From NCBI GenBank assembly GCA_964023275.1, contig OZ029916.1, positions 34,245,727 to 34,309,726 on the forward strand: a stretch of DNA of 64,000 bases, given 5' to 3'. Source of the DNA: Norana najaformis (taxonomy: Eukaryota; Annelida; Clitellata; Crassiclitellata; Hormogastridae). Every line of letters begins with the position of its first letter. The first letter of the stretch is position 1. Below, one piece after another: positions 1 to 10,867 of this stretch. The translations under genes were made by a program, and so were the position numbers. The notes below the pieces were generated by a model. It worked only from the letters and a program-made list of their open reading frames with translations. It was not told where the DNA came from and made no database searches.

Positions 1-193
1 GCTAGGCATCATGATCATCATGATCATCATAATCATCATCATCATCATCGTCATTGTTGTTGTAGCAGTCGTTGTTGCCTTTTTATATCGTCGTTATACC
101 TGTTGTGAAGTAATCACCAACATCATTTTCTTTTCATTGTCATTTTGTTTTTGTCATCGATCAAGCCAATTCCTTTGCTGTTTGCCAATTTAG

Positions 194-3100
194 AATCAAA
201 CAGCCGTGAACATCACCCGTCGAGAAGTTTACAAGAAAATCTTAGAATATCTCAATCGCAACAAAAATCCACCAGCGAATACGACCACAACATCTCCCAA
301 TACTACTACTGCTGTTGCTACTAATACTATTCCTACTACTGCTACTCCTACTACCACTATTTCCACTATCACTATTACTACTACTACTCCCACTGCTCCA
401 ACGACGACTGAAGCTGCACCTGCAACGACTGTAACAACATCTGTAGTTGAAACCACAGCTGAAACAACAACCACTGTTGGAGCCACAACTTTTACTACAC
501 AAGCTATAACTACCATTCCGATTACAACCACAAAGTCAACCACAACCACAAGGGGTGTTCCCCCTAATAAGAAAAAAAGGAGGAAGAGGAGTCAAACCAC
601 TGGCGATAATGACGTCATTTACACCGAGGAGGATCTTCTTTTTATCGAAAACGAGTTTGAATTTGATGAAAATGGAAACCTGATAATTAGCCTTTTCCTC
701 AACACAACAGGTAAGTTATTGCTGCTGATTTTCTCCGGCATATAATCATTACTGGAGTGGTAATTATTAATTATAATTATTATTATTATCGGAACATCCA
801 CGAGTAGTTTGTTCGTCGATAGGCGCTACATGACTGATTGATTTGATTAAATGATTGAAGGAATGACTGCGAATGAAGAGACAGACGGAAAACTTGTTTT
901 TCTTTGAGAATGTATTATTATTTCAGATATAGATGAGCTCTATAAAGCAGTTAAGGAGTTGAATGAATCAGGCAACCTTGAACCAGCGGTACGTACATTG
1001 GCAGATCTAATCTAATGAATAGATGGTTAGATAGATTGATTGATGGATGGATGAATGGATGCATGCATGTATGGAATATGGATGGGTGAGGTGGATTGGT
1101 GTGTAATACTGTGTAATGATGGGTAGGTGAGGGTTGGGTGGTTGAGGGTTGGGTGGGTGGATGGATGGTTGACTGGATGGACGGTTGGACCTGGAAGACC
1201 GAGTACGTTGGCTGAGCACCTCTCTGCAATATCTACTACGGACTAAGTAAAACGTTTGCGTTTCCGGGTTAAAGGTTACCCTGCGTATTGCCTGGACATG
1301 TTTTAAGCACGGTGTGAAATGTGGTTCGAAACATTGAGAAACGACCGATGGACAGGATAAAAATGAAAGAAATGAAAACTCACAATTACTGGGTTATGGA
1401 GAAGTCTGAACCAGTCAGAGGAAAGACTGCCCTACTTCTATCTGTAGAACAGCGCCTTGGTTTTAAGTGACAAAAAATAAACTCAGCAACTTTGTCGCAT
1501 GTGAAAGGTTTCAAACTGCATATTGTAAACGTCAAGATAGGGACTTATCGTTGTCGTCGACGTCGTCGTAATCATCATCATAGTCATTTTATTCTTACGC
1601 AAGGTAAGTCCAATCCCTCAGCAAAGATTGTCCGGAGACTATGAATGACATCTAGTACGGCTATGTCTCATTAATTTTGTTCTGGCAAGGAGAAGGCTCT
1701 GCAGAAAGCGACTGCATTGAAAAGCTGAACTGTTAGTGCGAGGCGTTGAAACGGATGACTAGCTTCTCTTGTTATGTTTATACACGAACTAAGCTGCTAA
1801 AGCGAGAACCTATTTGCCTTCGGCTCAGTGTAAGAATTATTAATGGAACAGCCGATGTGTTTTTTCTTCGCTTTGCCCAGGATGACTGTAACAATTAGTT
1901 CTAGCAGTTTGGCTTGTAGACCCGTATCATTCGATATCATGCTCCTTGGCATGATCGTGGGTGAAGATCTCACTGTATGTCTGACACTCGCTGTCTGTCT
2001 GTCTGTCTGTCTGTTTGTATGTCTGTCTGTCTATCTGTCTGCAGAATCTGCTTTTGCCAAATGCGACAGATCGATGTCATACTGCGAATTTATCCTCTTT
2101 GACAGGCACCACTTCACTAGATTGAAATGCGTAAAAGGAGCAATATTAAGTGACGAATTAAGATAGATGAATACAGTTATCTTTAATATAATGTTGACGT
2201 TTCGTGTGTGATCTTAATTATGTTGTAGGGTGGCACACCTGTTGTAGACATCTACAGAGGATTGCCGCCGAAAATGGCGAAGCTTTCGGTTGTTTCTGTC
2301 GCATTCTGGCTTCCAATTCTACTGACCATTATTCTTCTGCTTATCATCCTCGTCTTCGTCTGTTGTTGGAAGGCTGCAAATAAAAAGGTTTTTTGGCATC
2401 CACCGTCTCTTGTTTTCTGGCTGCATGATTTTCTTTGTAATCTTGGCCTACCTTGATTTGCTTTGATTATATGTGTTCTATTCTGATATGCTGTAGTCTA
2501 ATGTAATCTAATCTAATCAGAAAACTTGTAATCTAATCTAATCAGAAAACTTCTATTACCCCACTGTAAAGATGCTCAAGACATCAATCGAATGGTCACT
2601 GTTTAGGAAAGTCAGTATGCATGCGAATTTCGAGGGTTAGTACGATCAGAATCCAAAAGGGAAATCCGAGAAGACCCAGCAGAAAAAGCACATGGAGGAA
2701 ATGAATGGAGAAAGAGAAAGGTTTTTGCCGAGATCTGACAGCCAAGATAGACTCTGCAGAGGCAAACTTTTGCCAGAAGAGAGTTCCAGAGTCTAGGGAG
2801 GAAGAAGACAAGCCCGACGAGAGCTGCTAATAATGTGCTCCAATCTGCACTGCGTGTGGTCGATTTTGATCAGTAGTAGGGTTTTTCATTTGGTCTTCTT
2901 TGGTGTGTGCTCTGATGCTGTTTTTTCCTGTTGTCGTTGTTGTTTTGATGATGATGATGATGATGATAATAATGATGATGACGATGACGACGACGATGAT
3001 GACGACGATGAATATGACATAGTGCCTGTATGGAGAAAATCTGAAAAGCGCTTTTGATATTTGTTCTTCGCTGAATTAGTCTGAAGTTAGTCTGAATATC

Positions 3101-5855
3101 TCGACCAACAAATGTTTCCCTGATCCATCCAATTCGCCGCTTACTCAAATCTCTAAACCTAAGCACAGCCTACCGTAACAGCGTTTTCATAATTATATAT
3201 AAAATATATATAAAATTGAAAATTCTTAGTTTGCCTAGATCCTAGTATGATGCTATGATGTCTATGATGATCCTAGACATCCATGCCTACGATTCCTCGC
3301 TCAGTCGATGGACATATGGCGTGTTAACAAATGCATTACTTACTTACTTACTTACTTAGTATGACTCAGGTATGACATGCCATTATCTTTCCTTTGAAAA
3401 CAAGGGTAACGGATCTTTAAGCTTAATTTAGAAGGTATATGGCAATCATGCAGTCATTTATTACATGCCTCTAACAATGATCCTCATGAAACGATCCTAC
3501 GGTGGGTCGATCATTCTGCTGAAGCGTAGACAAAACTACAGCACAACCACGATAATTTCATTGCAAAAATGATAAGGGTCGAGGCCACACGGTCGCTATA
3601 TAAAACCGCGTACATTTACATTTGCGTCTAATGATCCATCTTTCGACAACAGATGACATTTGGTGCGGTGCACATTCGATTACTGAGTCTGGCTTCAGGT
3701 GAAGTCATCGGGGCTAAGAATAATAAATAATTTCGCCGCGTAGCTAACGTATGCCCACTGCCTTAATGTGCTCCGCGGTTGTAAAAGCAAAAAACAGTTT
3801 TCTTTTCTCTGTAATACTACTGCTACAAGACCCAGATTAAATAGTTATCAGCTGTGATATAAGCGGAACCATAATCGAAGGCAAAGAATGAGGAGGCTTT
3901 GAGGCGGGGATTTCCTATACTACATCTGCTACGTCATAACCTAGAGAGGAGGAGCTAGGTATGCACAGAGCTTCAGATAAAGTTAAAAATTGTTGAAGTG
4001 ACTGGCGCTTGTAACATTATTCCAAACGCCAGACAGCTTTCTAAGAGGCTTATGTCTTTTGGGAAAATCACTTTTCCTTTTGCTTGGACATGCAGGAAAG
4101 AATGGAAAATGACGGAGAGAAGGAGAAGTTAGAGGGTAAGAAATAAGGAAGGTATTACAGAAGGAATGGAGCAGGAGAGGCTGGAGAAAGATTAGAAGGG
4201 AAGGCGAGGAATGAAAAAGTTCAGGGAGGAGAAAATCAGAGGAAGTAGGAGGAAAGGAGAACGAAAAGAAGGAAATCAGGTTGATGATTGATGGTGATGA
4301 CGACGACGATGATGACGATGATGATGATGATGAAGCAGAACGCGAAGAAGAAGAAACTCGAAGAAGAACGCAAAGAAGAAGAAGAAAAGTGTAATAGTAA
4401 GAGATTTGTAAATTAAAAAGAAGAAATATGGAGGTGGAAGAGGAGCTGGAAGAATATGAGAAACAGGAAAAGGCGAATTTCGCACACTGTATATTACAGT
4501 AAATGTAAATGACACGGTTTTCTATAGCAACCGTATGACTTCGACACTGCTTATTTTTCAATGAATTTATCGAGCGCGATCTTTGTCACCGCTGCCCGTT
4601 TTGAATGGGCGTCACGCCATTTAAGGTGCCCTTGTACGGACCAGCATACAGGATACTGCCGTTGGAAATTTAATCACAGACTCGGCTTACGGGATATCAA
4701 CTCTGTTATCAGTGAAATGAAGTGATAAGGCGAAGAGAGGGCAGCAAGTCCTAAGTTCGTGGTTTTTATGCATCAAACCGCATCAGAGGAAACCTGGTAA
4801 ACAGCAATAAGTTGGATAAGAAGGGGCAACGGCTAGAAATGATAAACATTTGGGAGTAGGTATTTTCCGTTTAACGATACTGCGTCTTAGCGAAAGTGTT
4901 TAACATTGCCCTCCTCCTTTATCTAGGCTTGGGACTGGCACCACCCGAGTATGGCAGTGACGATTTAATAAGTTTCGGAATTGACGCCATGATTTTGCAG
5001 CAAAAGTAAAAGTTTTCTGAGTGATGTATCCTTTATGAGTGATTGGCGCTCATTCAAACGGGTGGCGGTGGTGAAGGATCTCACGCGATAAATTCATAGA
5101 AAAATGAGCGGGGTCGAGGCCACACGATCCCTACAGAAAAACGTGTAGGCCTACATGTACATTTACCCCAGTGTCATTCCCAGAACGGATTCAGTGCATT
5201 ATAACAAACCATAGGATCCGTAGCAGAACCAATTGGAAAATTTATCTGAACATGTATCCCAATGTTCAGTTACATAGTGCTTTCAGTATCGCACAGAGTC
5301 AAAATTATCCTTTCTAGTCATCCTTTACAGAGAACCTGAGAAGCTATCGCTGTATTCTTAGCAGAACCTATCCCAGGATTATCCTATAACAGGTCTTGTT
5401 AAGGATCCCGTGATAAGATTCATGCCCCAAATTTTCATATGAGTCATACCAGAACCTATCCTTGAACCTTAACAGAACTAAACCTGGAATAAGAACTTAT
5501 CGGAAGATTCTTAACATAACTCATGCAAGGATCTTAAATAGAACCTATCCCAAGATCCTTGACAGAACCTATCCCAGGATCTTAAACAGAACCTTAACTC
5601 GATCCATAGCAGAACCTGTCCCAGTATCCATACCTGAGAGTCTCTTAATATTACAAGCATTAGCTAAACTGTTTTACTTCATTTAATTGCTTGCTAACGC
5701 CATTTTCTGTTTCTTTCTGATAGGTGAAAAATGACGAAAGAAAGAAGATTATTCCGAAACTAGATTCTAAACCAGACTCATCGAATGGACATGCGCCGAG
5801 GATTCTGGATGACAGGGACGGATGGCTTATTCCCTACGAACAGTTCAGTAACTAA
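194..5855 (+). CDS. Single-pass mucin-like membrane protein (3' part of gene)
   Basis: Not recognised as a named family. Four exons join in frame: 194-710, 927-988, 2229-2387 and 5724-5855 (stop TAA), giving 289 visible residues. The first visible exon has a pyrimidine-rich AG acceptor just before 194 and no convincing ATG, so the N-terminus lies left of the window. Residues about 30-120 are an almost pure Thr/Pro/Ser/Ala stalk with many TTT runs and several N-x-T sites, suited to dense O-glycosylation. A basic run ends in RRKR followed by Ser (bases 578-589), a furin-type site. An acidic stretch (EEDLLFIENEFEFDENG) follows. Exon 3 encodes one hydrophobic helix (about residues 214-239) ending in CCW, then a charged tail of about 50 residues. 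Donors are GTAAGT, GTACGT and GTTTTT, the last being weak. This suggests a type I membrane protein with a sheddable mucin-like ectodomain. Structure fairly sure; function unknown. Confidence 0.72.
989..2228 (+). other. Intron 2 (visible numbering) of the membrane-protein gene with tetranucleotide tracts
   Basis: Non-coding. It holds a degenerate GATG/GGGT tract at about 1020-1180 and a GTCT tract at about 1990-2041. No other gene is visible. Confidence 0.6.
2500..2830 (+). repeat. Dispersed repeats (TAATCTAATC-headed unit plus LINE/SINE-type 3' piece)
   Basis: At 2500-2600 a run of TAATCTAATC precedes a GCTCAAGACATCAATC segment that recurs near 27030, 27950, 48560, 48850 and 58640. At about 2690-2825 a segment containing TTTTGCCAGAAGAGAGTT resembles the sequence at about 59340-59470. 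These look like diverged copies of dispersed retroelements; the family is not identified. Confidence 0.5.
2947..3011 (+). repeat. GAT/GAC microsatellite
   Basis: A run of GAT units grades into GAC units. It explains the Asp-rich and His-rich open frames seen across it on both strands. Confidence 0.8.
4497..5168. mobile_element. Long-TIR non-autonomous DNA transposon
   Basis: The left arm (about 4497-4620) and right arm (about 5045-5168) are inverted copies of one another over roughly 120 bases, with modest divergence. Both outer ends read GTAAATGTA-like in their own orientation. Related pieces occur at 3560-3625, 33733-33960 and about 36108-36180. A different dispersed repeat (family E, about 4868-4995) lies between the arms and may be a later insertion. 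No transposase frame is visible and I could not define a clear target duplication, so the superfamily is open. Confidence 0.6.
5340..5640 (+). repeat. Degenerate ~25-bp minisatellite
   Basis: Imperfect tandem copies of a unit near AGAACCTATCCCAGGATCTT fill the end of the last intron of the membrane-protein gene, with looser related motifs from about 5210. The array stops about 85 bases before the terminal exon. The 74-residue open frame across it is a by-product of the repeat. Confidence 0.6.
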
Positions 5856-5938
5856 CAGCAATAAGGAAAACCGAGATTACAATCATTCTGCTTTTGTCAG
5901 AGCGTGTAGCAGACGACATTGAACAACAGCTATGAACA

Positions 5939-5944
5939 ATTAAA
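5939..5944 (+). other. Candidate poly(A) signal ATTAAA of the membrane-protein gene
   Basis: ATTAAA lies 84 bases after the stop codon at 5853-5855 and just before an ATGT microsatellite. It is the nearest plausible cleavage/polyadenylation hexamer. It is only a candidate because the motif is common in AT-rich DNA. Confidence 0.35.
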
Positions 5945-5959
5945 TATCGCAAAAGTACG

Positions 5960-6267
5960 TATAAATGAATTAAATGCATTTATATATGTACGTACGTATG
6001 CATTTATGTTTGTATGTATGTATATACTGCATTTATGTTTGTATGTATGTATATATGTACGTACGAATAAATGACTATATGTATGTATGCACAATTGCAT
6101 GTATGCATATATATACATATGCATTTGTGTGTATGCATGTATGTAATTGTATGTACATGTATGTATGCATGTGTGTATGATTGTATGAATATATGCATAT
6201 ATATGTATGCATTGTATGAATGAATATATGTACATGTATGTATGTATGATTGTATGTACATATAAGT
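5960..6267. repeat. ATGT-type microsatellite, left part
   Basis: Degenerate ATGT/ATGC/TATA tract. The same sequence style resumes at 6910 on the far side of MITE copy 1, so one original tract was split by the insertion. Tyr/Met/His-rich open frames on both strands are artefacts. Confidence 0.8.
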
Positions 6268-6275
6268 GTGCATGC

Positions 6276-6558
6276 AGGTGCTGCCAACTTTTGATTCTGC
6301 CAATCCGGGACGCCTGCATAGTCACTCGATATGCCAGTACTGTACCAATTTACTCTGTCCACATCACTGTATGGAACGAATGTTGCGTCAGCCTAATGTA
6401 GGATCTACCGCAAATAGTCGTTAAAATTACAGTCAAATTATTGAGTCAAATCATCAAGAGACAAGTGGTCTATATATAAAATCTGAATCAACTTTAAGAG
6501 CAAAACGTTTATTAAATTTCAGTAACCTACCAGGCTTCAGGGCCTAGAACGAGTGCAG

Positions 6559-6657
<99 letters not shown>

Positions 6658-6901
6658 GCATGCAATTTGCAGATGTCATTTATTGAGTCTGATAACCTAT
6701 CTACCCTCTCTATTCTATGTTCACTCTGTAAAACTTATTTACTGCCGGCTTTTCGAGTTTAGTTTGCGAAAAAAGTTCAACATTTGGTGAAGTGGATATT
6801 TACACCAAGTTCCGGGACAATTTGGGATCAATCCGGGACACGGGACGCACAAGGTCGATTCCAGGTCTGTCCAGGGGAATCCGGGACGGTTGGCAGCCCT
6901 A
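6276..6901 (+). mobile_element. hAT-like MITE, copy 1
   Basis: It ends in GTTGGCAGCCCTA, the inverse of the TAGGGCTGCCAAC start inferred from the three copies; its own 5' end reads AGGTGCTGCCAAC. Flanks are GTGCATGC (6268-6275) and GTGCATGT (6902-6909), an 8-bp target duplication with one mismatch. Length, YAGNG-type termini and 8-bp duplication fit a non-autonomous hAT element. It carries an internal CA array of about 84 bases that the other two copies lack. No transposase is encoded. Confidence 0.85.
6561..6657 (+). repeat. CA/TA microsatellite inside MITE copy 1
   Basis: Uninterrupted CA of about 84 bases followed by a short TA run. The matching position of copy 2 reads only TTCATATATACATGC, so the array arose or expanded after this copy inserted. 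Confidence 0.9.
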
Positions 6902-6909
6902 GTGCATGT

Positions 6910-7165
6910 ATGCATGATTGTATGAATATATGCAGATATATATGTATGCATTTTGTATGTATGAATTAATGTATGTATGACTGCATATATATGTATGTAT
7001 GAATGTATGTATGATTGTATGACTATATGCATATATATGCATGCATTTTGTATGTATGAATGTATGTCATGTATGTATGATTGTATGTATGTATGCATGT
7101 ATGTACATGTATGTATGTATATATGTATGTATGTATGTATGAATGAATGAATGTACATTTTTGTG
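6910..7165. repeat. ATGT-type microsatellite, right part
   Basis: Continuation of the tract interrupted by MITE copy 1. It is mostly ATGT with ATGC and ATGA variants. Confidence 0.8.
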
Positions 7166-7684
7166 TGTATGTGCTTACATGTATATTTTAAAATATGTAT
7201 GCCTGTTTGCTTCCACTGAACATTTTTATAGTGCCTCTATTACCATACAAACCACTGGTTGAGCAAACTGCCATGGCATTCAGTTGAGAAACGCTTTGAA
7301 GCAGTATATGCTTCGAATGACTGTTTTACTGCTTTCAGTTCTTTTGTTTAACTTGTGTCGTGTAAATTAAAATTTTATAGCGCCTTTCAAGTACCTCTTC
7401 CGCTATGTTTTCATAAATATTACTCTGAACTGTAAAATAATTACACGTAAATATGGTCAGCTGTATAAATGTTTTTAATGTATACAGCATAATGAAACGC
7501 AACGACATTAGGCTACAAGTAGAAATCCCAATATTTCTCAGCTTTTTCTAAAAGCGTAAATATGTTTAAACAATGCTTTGTGGCCAGTCGCCCATATCAT
7601 TGTTTTGTTTGTTCATATAGCCTCGAATTGTGTATAGACGTTACTTGGCACTGAACAGTACTCAGGAAGTAATACTCGTAATCG

Positions 7685-8045
7685 TAATCTCGAGATTTCT
7701 ACAGCGCCCAAAAGGCACTCAGCCAAATCCAAATCGATAGGCAAAAGGGTTTCGGTTCCAGAACAAGATCCAAAAGTCAGGCAGAGAGACATCGTGGCAG
7801 TACGGTGGGGGGATGTTTGAGATTGGAGCGGAAAGAAGGATAAGAGGAAGAAGAGGATTCAGGATAGGATCTGTGAAGAGGAGTGTTTTCAGTTTTGAGT
7901 GAAAGGCCAATGCAGAAATTGCAAAAGGTGGAGTATAGGTGAGTTTGTATGATAGGCCAGCTAACTGTCGCAGTTCTGAGGGAGTTTATTCCAGAATGGT
8001 GGGGCAGTTGGCAGCAGGTGCCGAGCAAACGTCCAGTAGGATTTC
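7685..8045 (-). mobile_element. CR1-like LINE 3' fragment
   Basis: On the minus strand it encodes a decayed non-LTR reverse transcriptase C-terminus: a WNKLP motif and a SPILHLLQF-like segment, with stop codons. The 3' tail ends near a CTACAGCGCCC motif. It matches the plus-strand copy at 9313-9915 and a more diverged minus copy at about 33230-33640. It is short and broken. Confidence 0.65.
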
Positions 8046-8689
8046 GACTGGTAACTGTGATTGGTTAGGTGTGTATATACATTGATATATACATAGATAC
8101 GTACATACATACATATGCATGTATGCAGCTGATGAGTATAATCTCCAGATACAGTACTCTGAAGACGATATTCATCAGGTACTTGGTAGGTATTAAGTAT
8201 GTTTCTTGTTTCATTAAGGTTGCCAAAAATCTGGTTATTTCTAAGTGATGCAAAGCTACCATTAGTATCAGATTAACATCTGAAGACTTTAGTGATTCAT
8301 GTAAATTAATTTGCTTAATTCAATATTTAACAATTTAAGTATTTAAAAACGATTTAAGATTTAATGACTTGCTACAGCCTCAGGATGAAATGAGCAGTTT
8401 ATCAAAACCCCAGTAAATTCGAACAAAAGGCATAGATTCCTTCAGCAAGGCGGCAAGGGCAACAGTAAACCCCAACTGGCCCAGAAAAGCGCAGTGATTA
8501 AACACGGGGTGGGTGGGTCGTAGGCCCATGGTTTTTGGCGAAGCACAGCGTGAGGACGAAATGGAAACAGCCCTACCCATAGGAAAAAACCAAGTTAGAT
8601 AGCCCTCAACTTGCTATTTATACTGGAACGAGAAGAGAAAGTGAAGGAAGGGGAATTCGTGCCGCAGAGGATTTTCCGATAGTTAAACC

Positions 8690-9915
8690 ACGTCTGGTGC
8701 GTCATAAACCCACAACATAACCGCCTTAAAGCCATCCAGAATGCCCTTGCTCGTGCTGTCATATAAAACCCCGAATAGAGCTGCCCACTTTTGATTCTGA
8801 CAATCCCGGACGCCCGCAGTCACTCGATATGCCAGTACCAATTTACTCTGACCACACTTCACTGTATGTAACGAATGTTGCGTCAGCCTAATGTAGGATC
8901 TACTGCAAATAGTCGTTAACAATTACAGTACAGTCAAATGATTTGACTCAGATCACCAAGAGACAAGTGGTTTATATATAAAATCTGAATCAACTTTAAG
9001 AGCAAAACGTTTATTAAATTCCAGTAACCTACCAGGCTTCAGGGCCTAGAACGAGCAAAGTTCATATATACATGCAAGATGCATGCGATTTGCAGATGTC
9101 ATTTATTGGGTCTACTAACTTAACTACCCTCGGTCACTCTGTAAAACTTATTTCCGGCCGGCTGTTCGAGTTTAGTGTGCGAAAAGAAGAACATTTGGTG
9201 AAGTGGATATTTACACCAAGTTCCGGGACAATTTAGGATCAAACCGGGACACGGGACGCATAAAGCTGATTCTGGGACTGTCCAGGCGAATCCAGGACGG
9301 TTGGCAGCCCTAACCCCGAAACATCATCATATCACTTCTGCTCTCAAATCACTTCAATGGCTTAAAATACTTGAACGAATAGAGTACAAAGTCGTATCAC
9401 TTACCTACAAAATACCTCAATCCTCCCAACCCTCCTATCTTCGTGAGTTATTTACAATCCAACCACTCCATTCAACCCGCCCCTATTCTGCCCTAACACT
9501 TCTTTGCCTTCCCGTCATCTCATCTTTAAAATTTTGAAATAGATTTATAGCCGTAGCTGCTCTACCCATCTGGAATAACTCCCGCCAGAAATATGACAAC
9601 TATCTGATCCATCATACTAACTCACCATCACTTGACCCCTTGCAATCTCTGCGCAGGTCTTCCACTCAAAACTGAAAACACTCTTCTTCCTCAGATTCTA
9701 TCCTGATTCCTCTTCTTCTCCTTACCTATCCCGCAGATCCAATCCCAAATACCTAGCGTAGGCGTCTGCTTGCCTGTCTGTTGAATCTCGACCTGGAAGC
9801 AAACCCTTATTGCCTATCGATTTTGTTTTGACTGAGCGTCTGTAAATAAGCTGATTCCCGCGACTTGGCTTTCGTTGGGCGCTGTAGAAATCTCGAGTTT
9901 ATGATACGATTACCA
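8690..9915 (+). pseudogene. CR1-like LINE reverse-transcriptase C-terminus, split by a MITE
   Basis: Bases about 8692-8763 read NPQHNRLKAIQNALARAV, the typical region before the end of a non-LTR retrotransposon ORF2. The frame resumes after the MITE, from about 9321, with a PSYLRELFTIQPL-like stretch and ALPIWNNS (the family's conserved W-N motif), then stops and 3' UTR. Frameshifts and stop codons show decay. The interrupting MITE (8776-9312) is flanked by an 8-bp duplication, so removing it and one duplicate restores the LINE. This is an inactive 5'-truncated copy. Confidence 0.7.
8776..9312 (+). mobile_element. hAT-like MITE, copy 2
   Basis: It starts TAGAGCTGCCCAC and ends GTTGGCAGCCCTA. 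It is flanked by a perfect 8-bp duplication ACCCCGAA at 8768-8775 and 9313-9320. The 537-bp body matches copy 1 apart from the CA array, and matches copy 3 on the opposite strand. It is non-coding and sits inside a LINE fragment. Confidence 0.9.
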
Positions 9916-10664
9916 TGAGACAGGGTGTGGTGCACTCGGCTTCGGCATGGAAAGAAACAACCCGACTTTTTGAGTTTAAAACGTTTTAGGTTATTACATA
10001 CCGGTAGGTATGTTAAATCCGTATTAAGATTTCTGCTGAGGTGAAGGACTAGCTCGTAATAGTTGAGAATCGTAATAGTATACACGCGAGTTAAAGCTAA
10101 GCGCAGGGCACCAGCTTATGCATAGCGCTGCAACAATTCCGTTGTAGAGACACTACGGAAAGAGTAAAATCCAAGTTCTAGGCCTATAGGTTATTTTGGT
10201 TTAAGTTAAGAATATGGTAACACTAAGAATACGGTAACACTACAGAATATGGTAAATGCGAGTTAGTGCAAATGGGAATTATGGGGAAGGAATTTTACCA
10301 AAGGTAGGTTACTGTGACAGTGTGTGTATGCCAATACGGTAAGCTTATGCAGTGGTGGCTTCAGGATTGCTTGGGTGTAGGGCCAAGGGCATTTCCAGAT
10401 GGGCGCCACATATTAGAAGTCATGCACGGGTATGGTCTGAGGGGCGCTGGCATATAACCAAGAGAGGCGCGGGTGATGAACCGCCCCCTTCACGCCTACA
10501 GCTAAATCCGCCAGTTTATGATAAATTGTTTTAAATTTGGCTTATGGTAAGGGTGTATATTTGCAAAGTTTAGGGTGATGACTAGTTAACTTAGTTTTCA
10601 GGTACTGGTTGGGTTTAAGCTGACGATGGGTACAATTACGATATGACAGTTATCAGTTTTTATC

Positions 10665-10670
10665 TTTATT
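10665..10670 (-). other. Candidate poly(A) signal AATAAA of the ASB-like gene
   Basis: AATAAA on the minus strand about 198 bases beyond the stop codon at 10868. It is the first such hexamer downstream and a plausible 3' end signal. Confidence 0.4.
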
Positions 10671-10867
10671 TTTAATCTTTATCAGTTTTTGTATGTTCTT
10701 TACGATTACGCTCGAGCTTGCGATTACATGCAAAGGGGTTCTACAGTGAGCGTTAGATGTAAGCATTTAGTGGGTTTATGGTAAGGAAGTTACGGTTATG
10801 GTTCGTTTCCGGTATTATACCAGTCTATACAAGACTAAAATGGTGAGGATTGGTTGTATGCCTGGAA

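Larger units (their letters stand above)
2388..5723 (+). other. Last intron of the membrane-protein gene: repeats only
   Basis: This 3.3-kb intron holds a dispersed repeat at about 2500-2830, GAT/GAC tracts at 2947-3011 and about 4285-4335, and a CTTA tract at 3334-3358. It also holds a partial copy (about 3560-3625) and a full copy (4497-5168) of a long-TIR element, then a degenerate minisatellite at about 5340-5640. The open frames here follow these repeats and were not called as genes. Confidence 0.6.
5856..10867. other. Intergenic region: microsatellites, MITEs and LINE fragments
   Basis: It holds ATGT-type microsatellite (about 5960-6267 and 6910-7165), two copies of a hAT-like MITE and two CR1-like LINE 3' fragments. 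The rest (about 7170-7680, 8130-8680 and 9920-10660) shows nothing I can identify. Confidence 0.6.

Noticed and set aside
1..52. ATC/ATG run at the left edge as coding or regulatory
   Set aside because: Simple trinucleotide repeat in an intron; no evidence of function.
3983..4561. 192-residue minus-strand Ser-rich frame
   Set aside because: Covers GAT/GAC and AG-rich simple sequence and one arm of a transposon; low complexity throughout.
5930..7158. Tyr/His/Met-rich open frames of 60-139 codons on both strands
   Set aside because: Products of ATGT-type microsatellite; no codon structure or family match.
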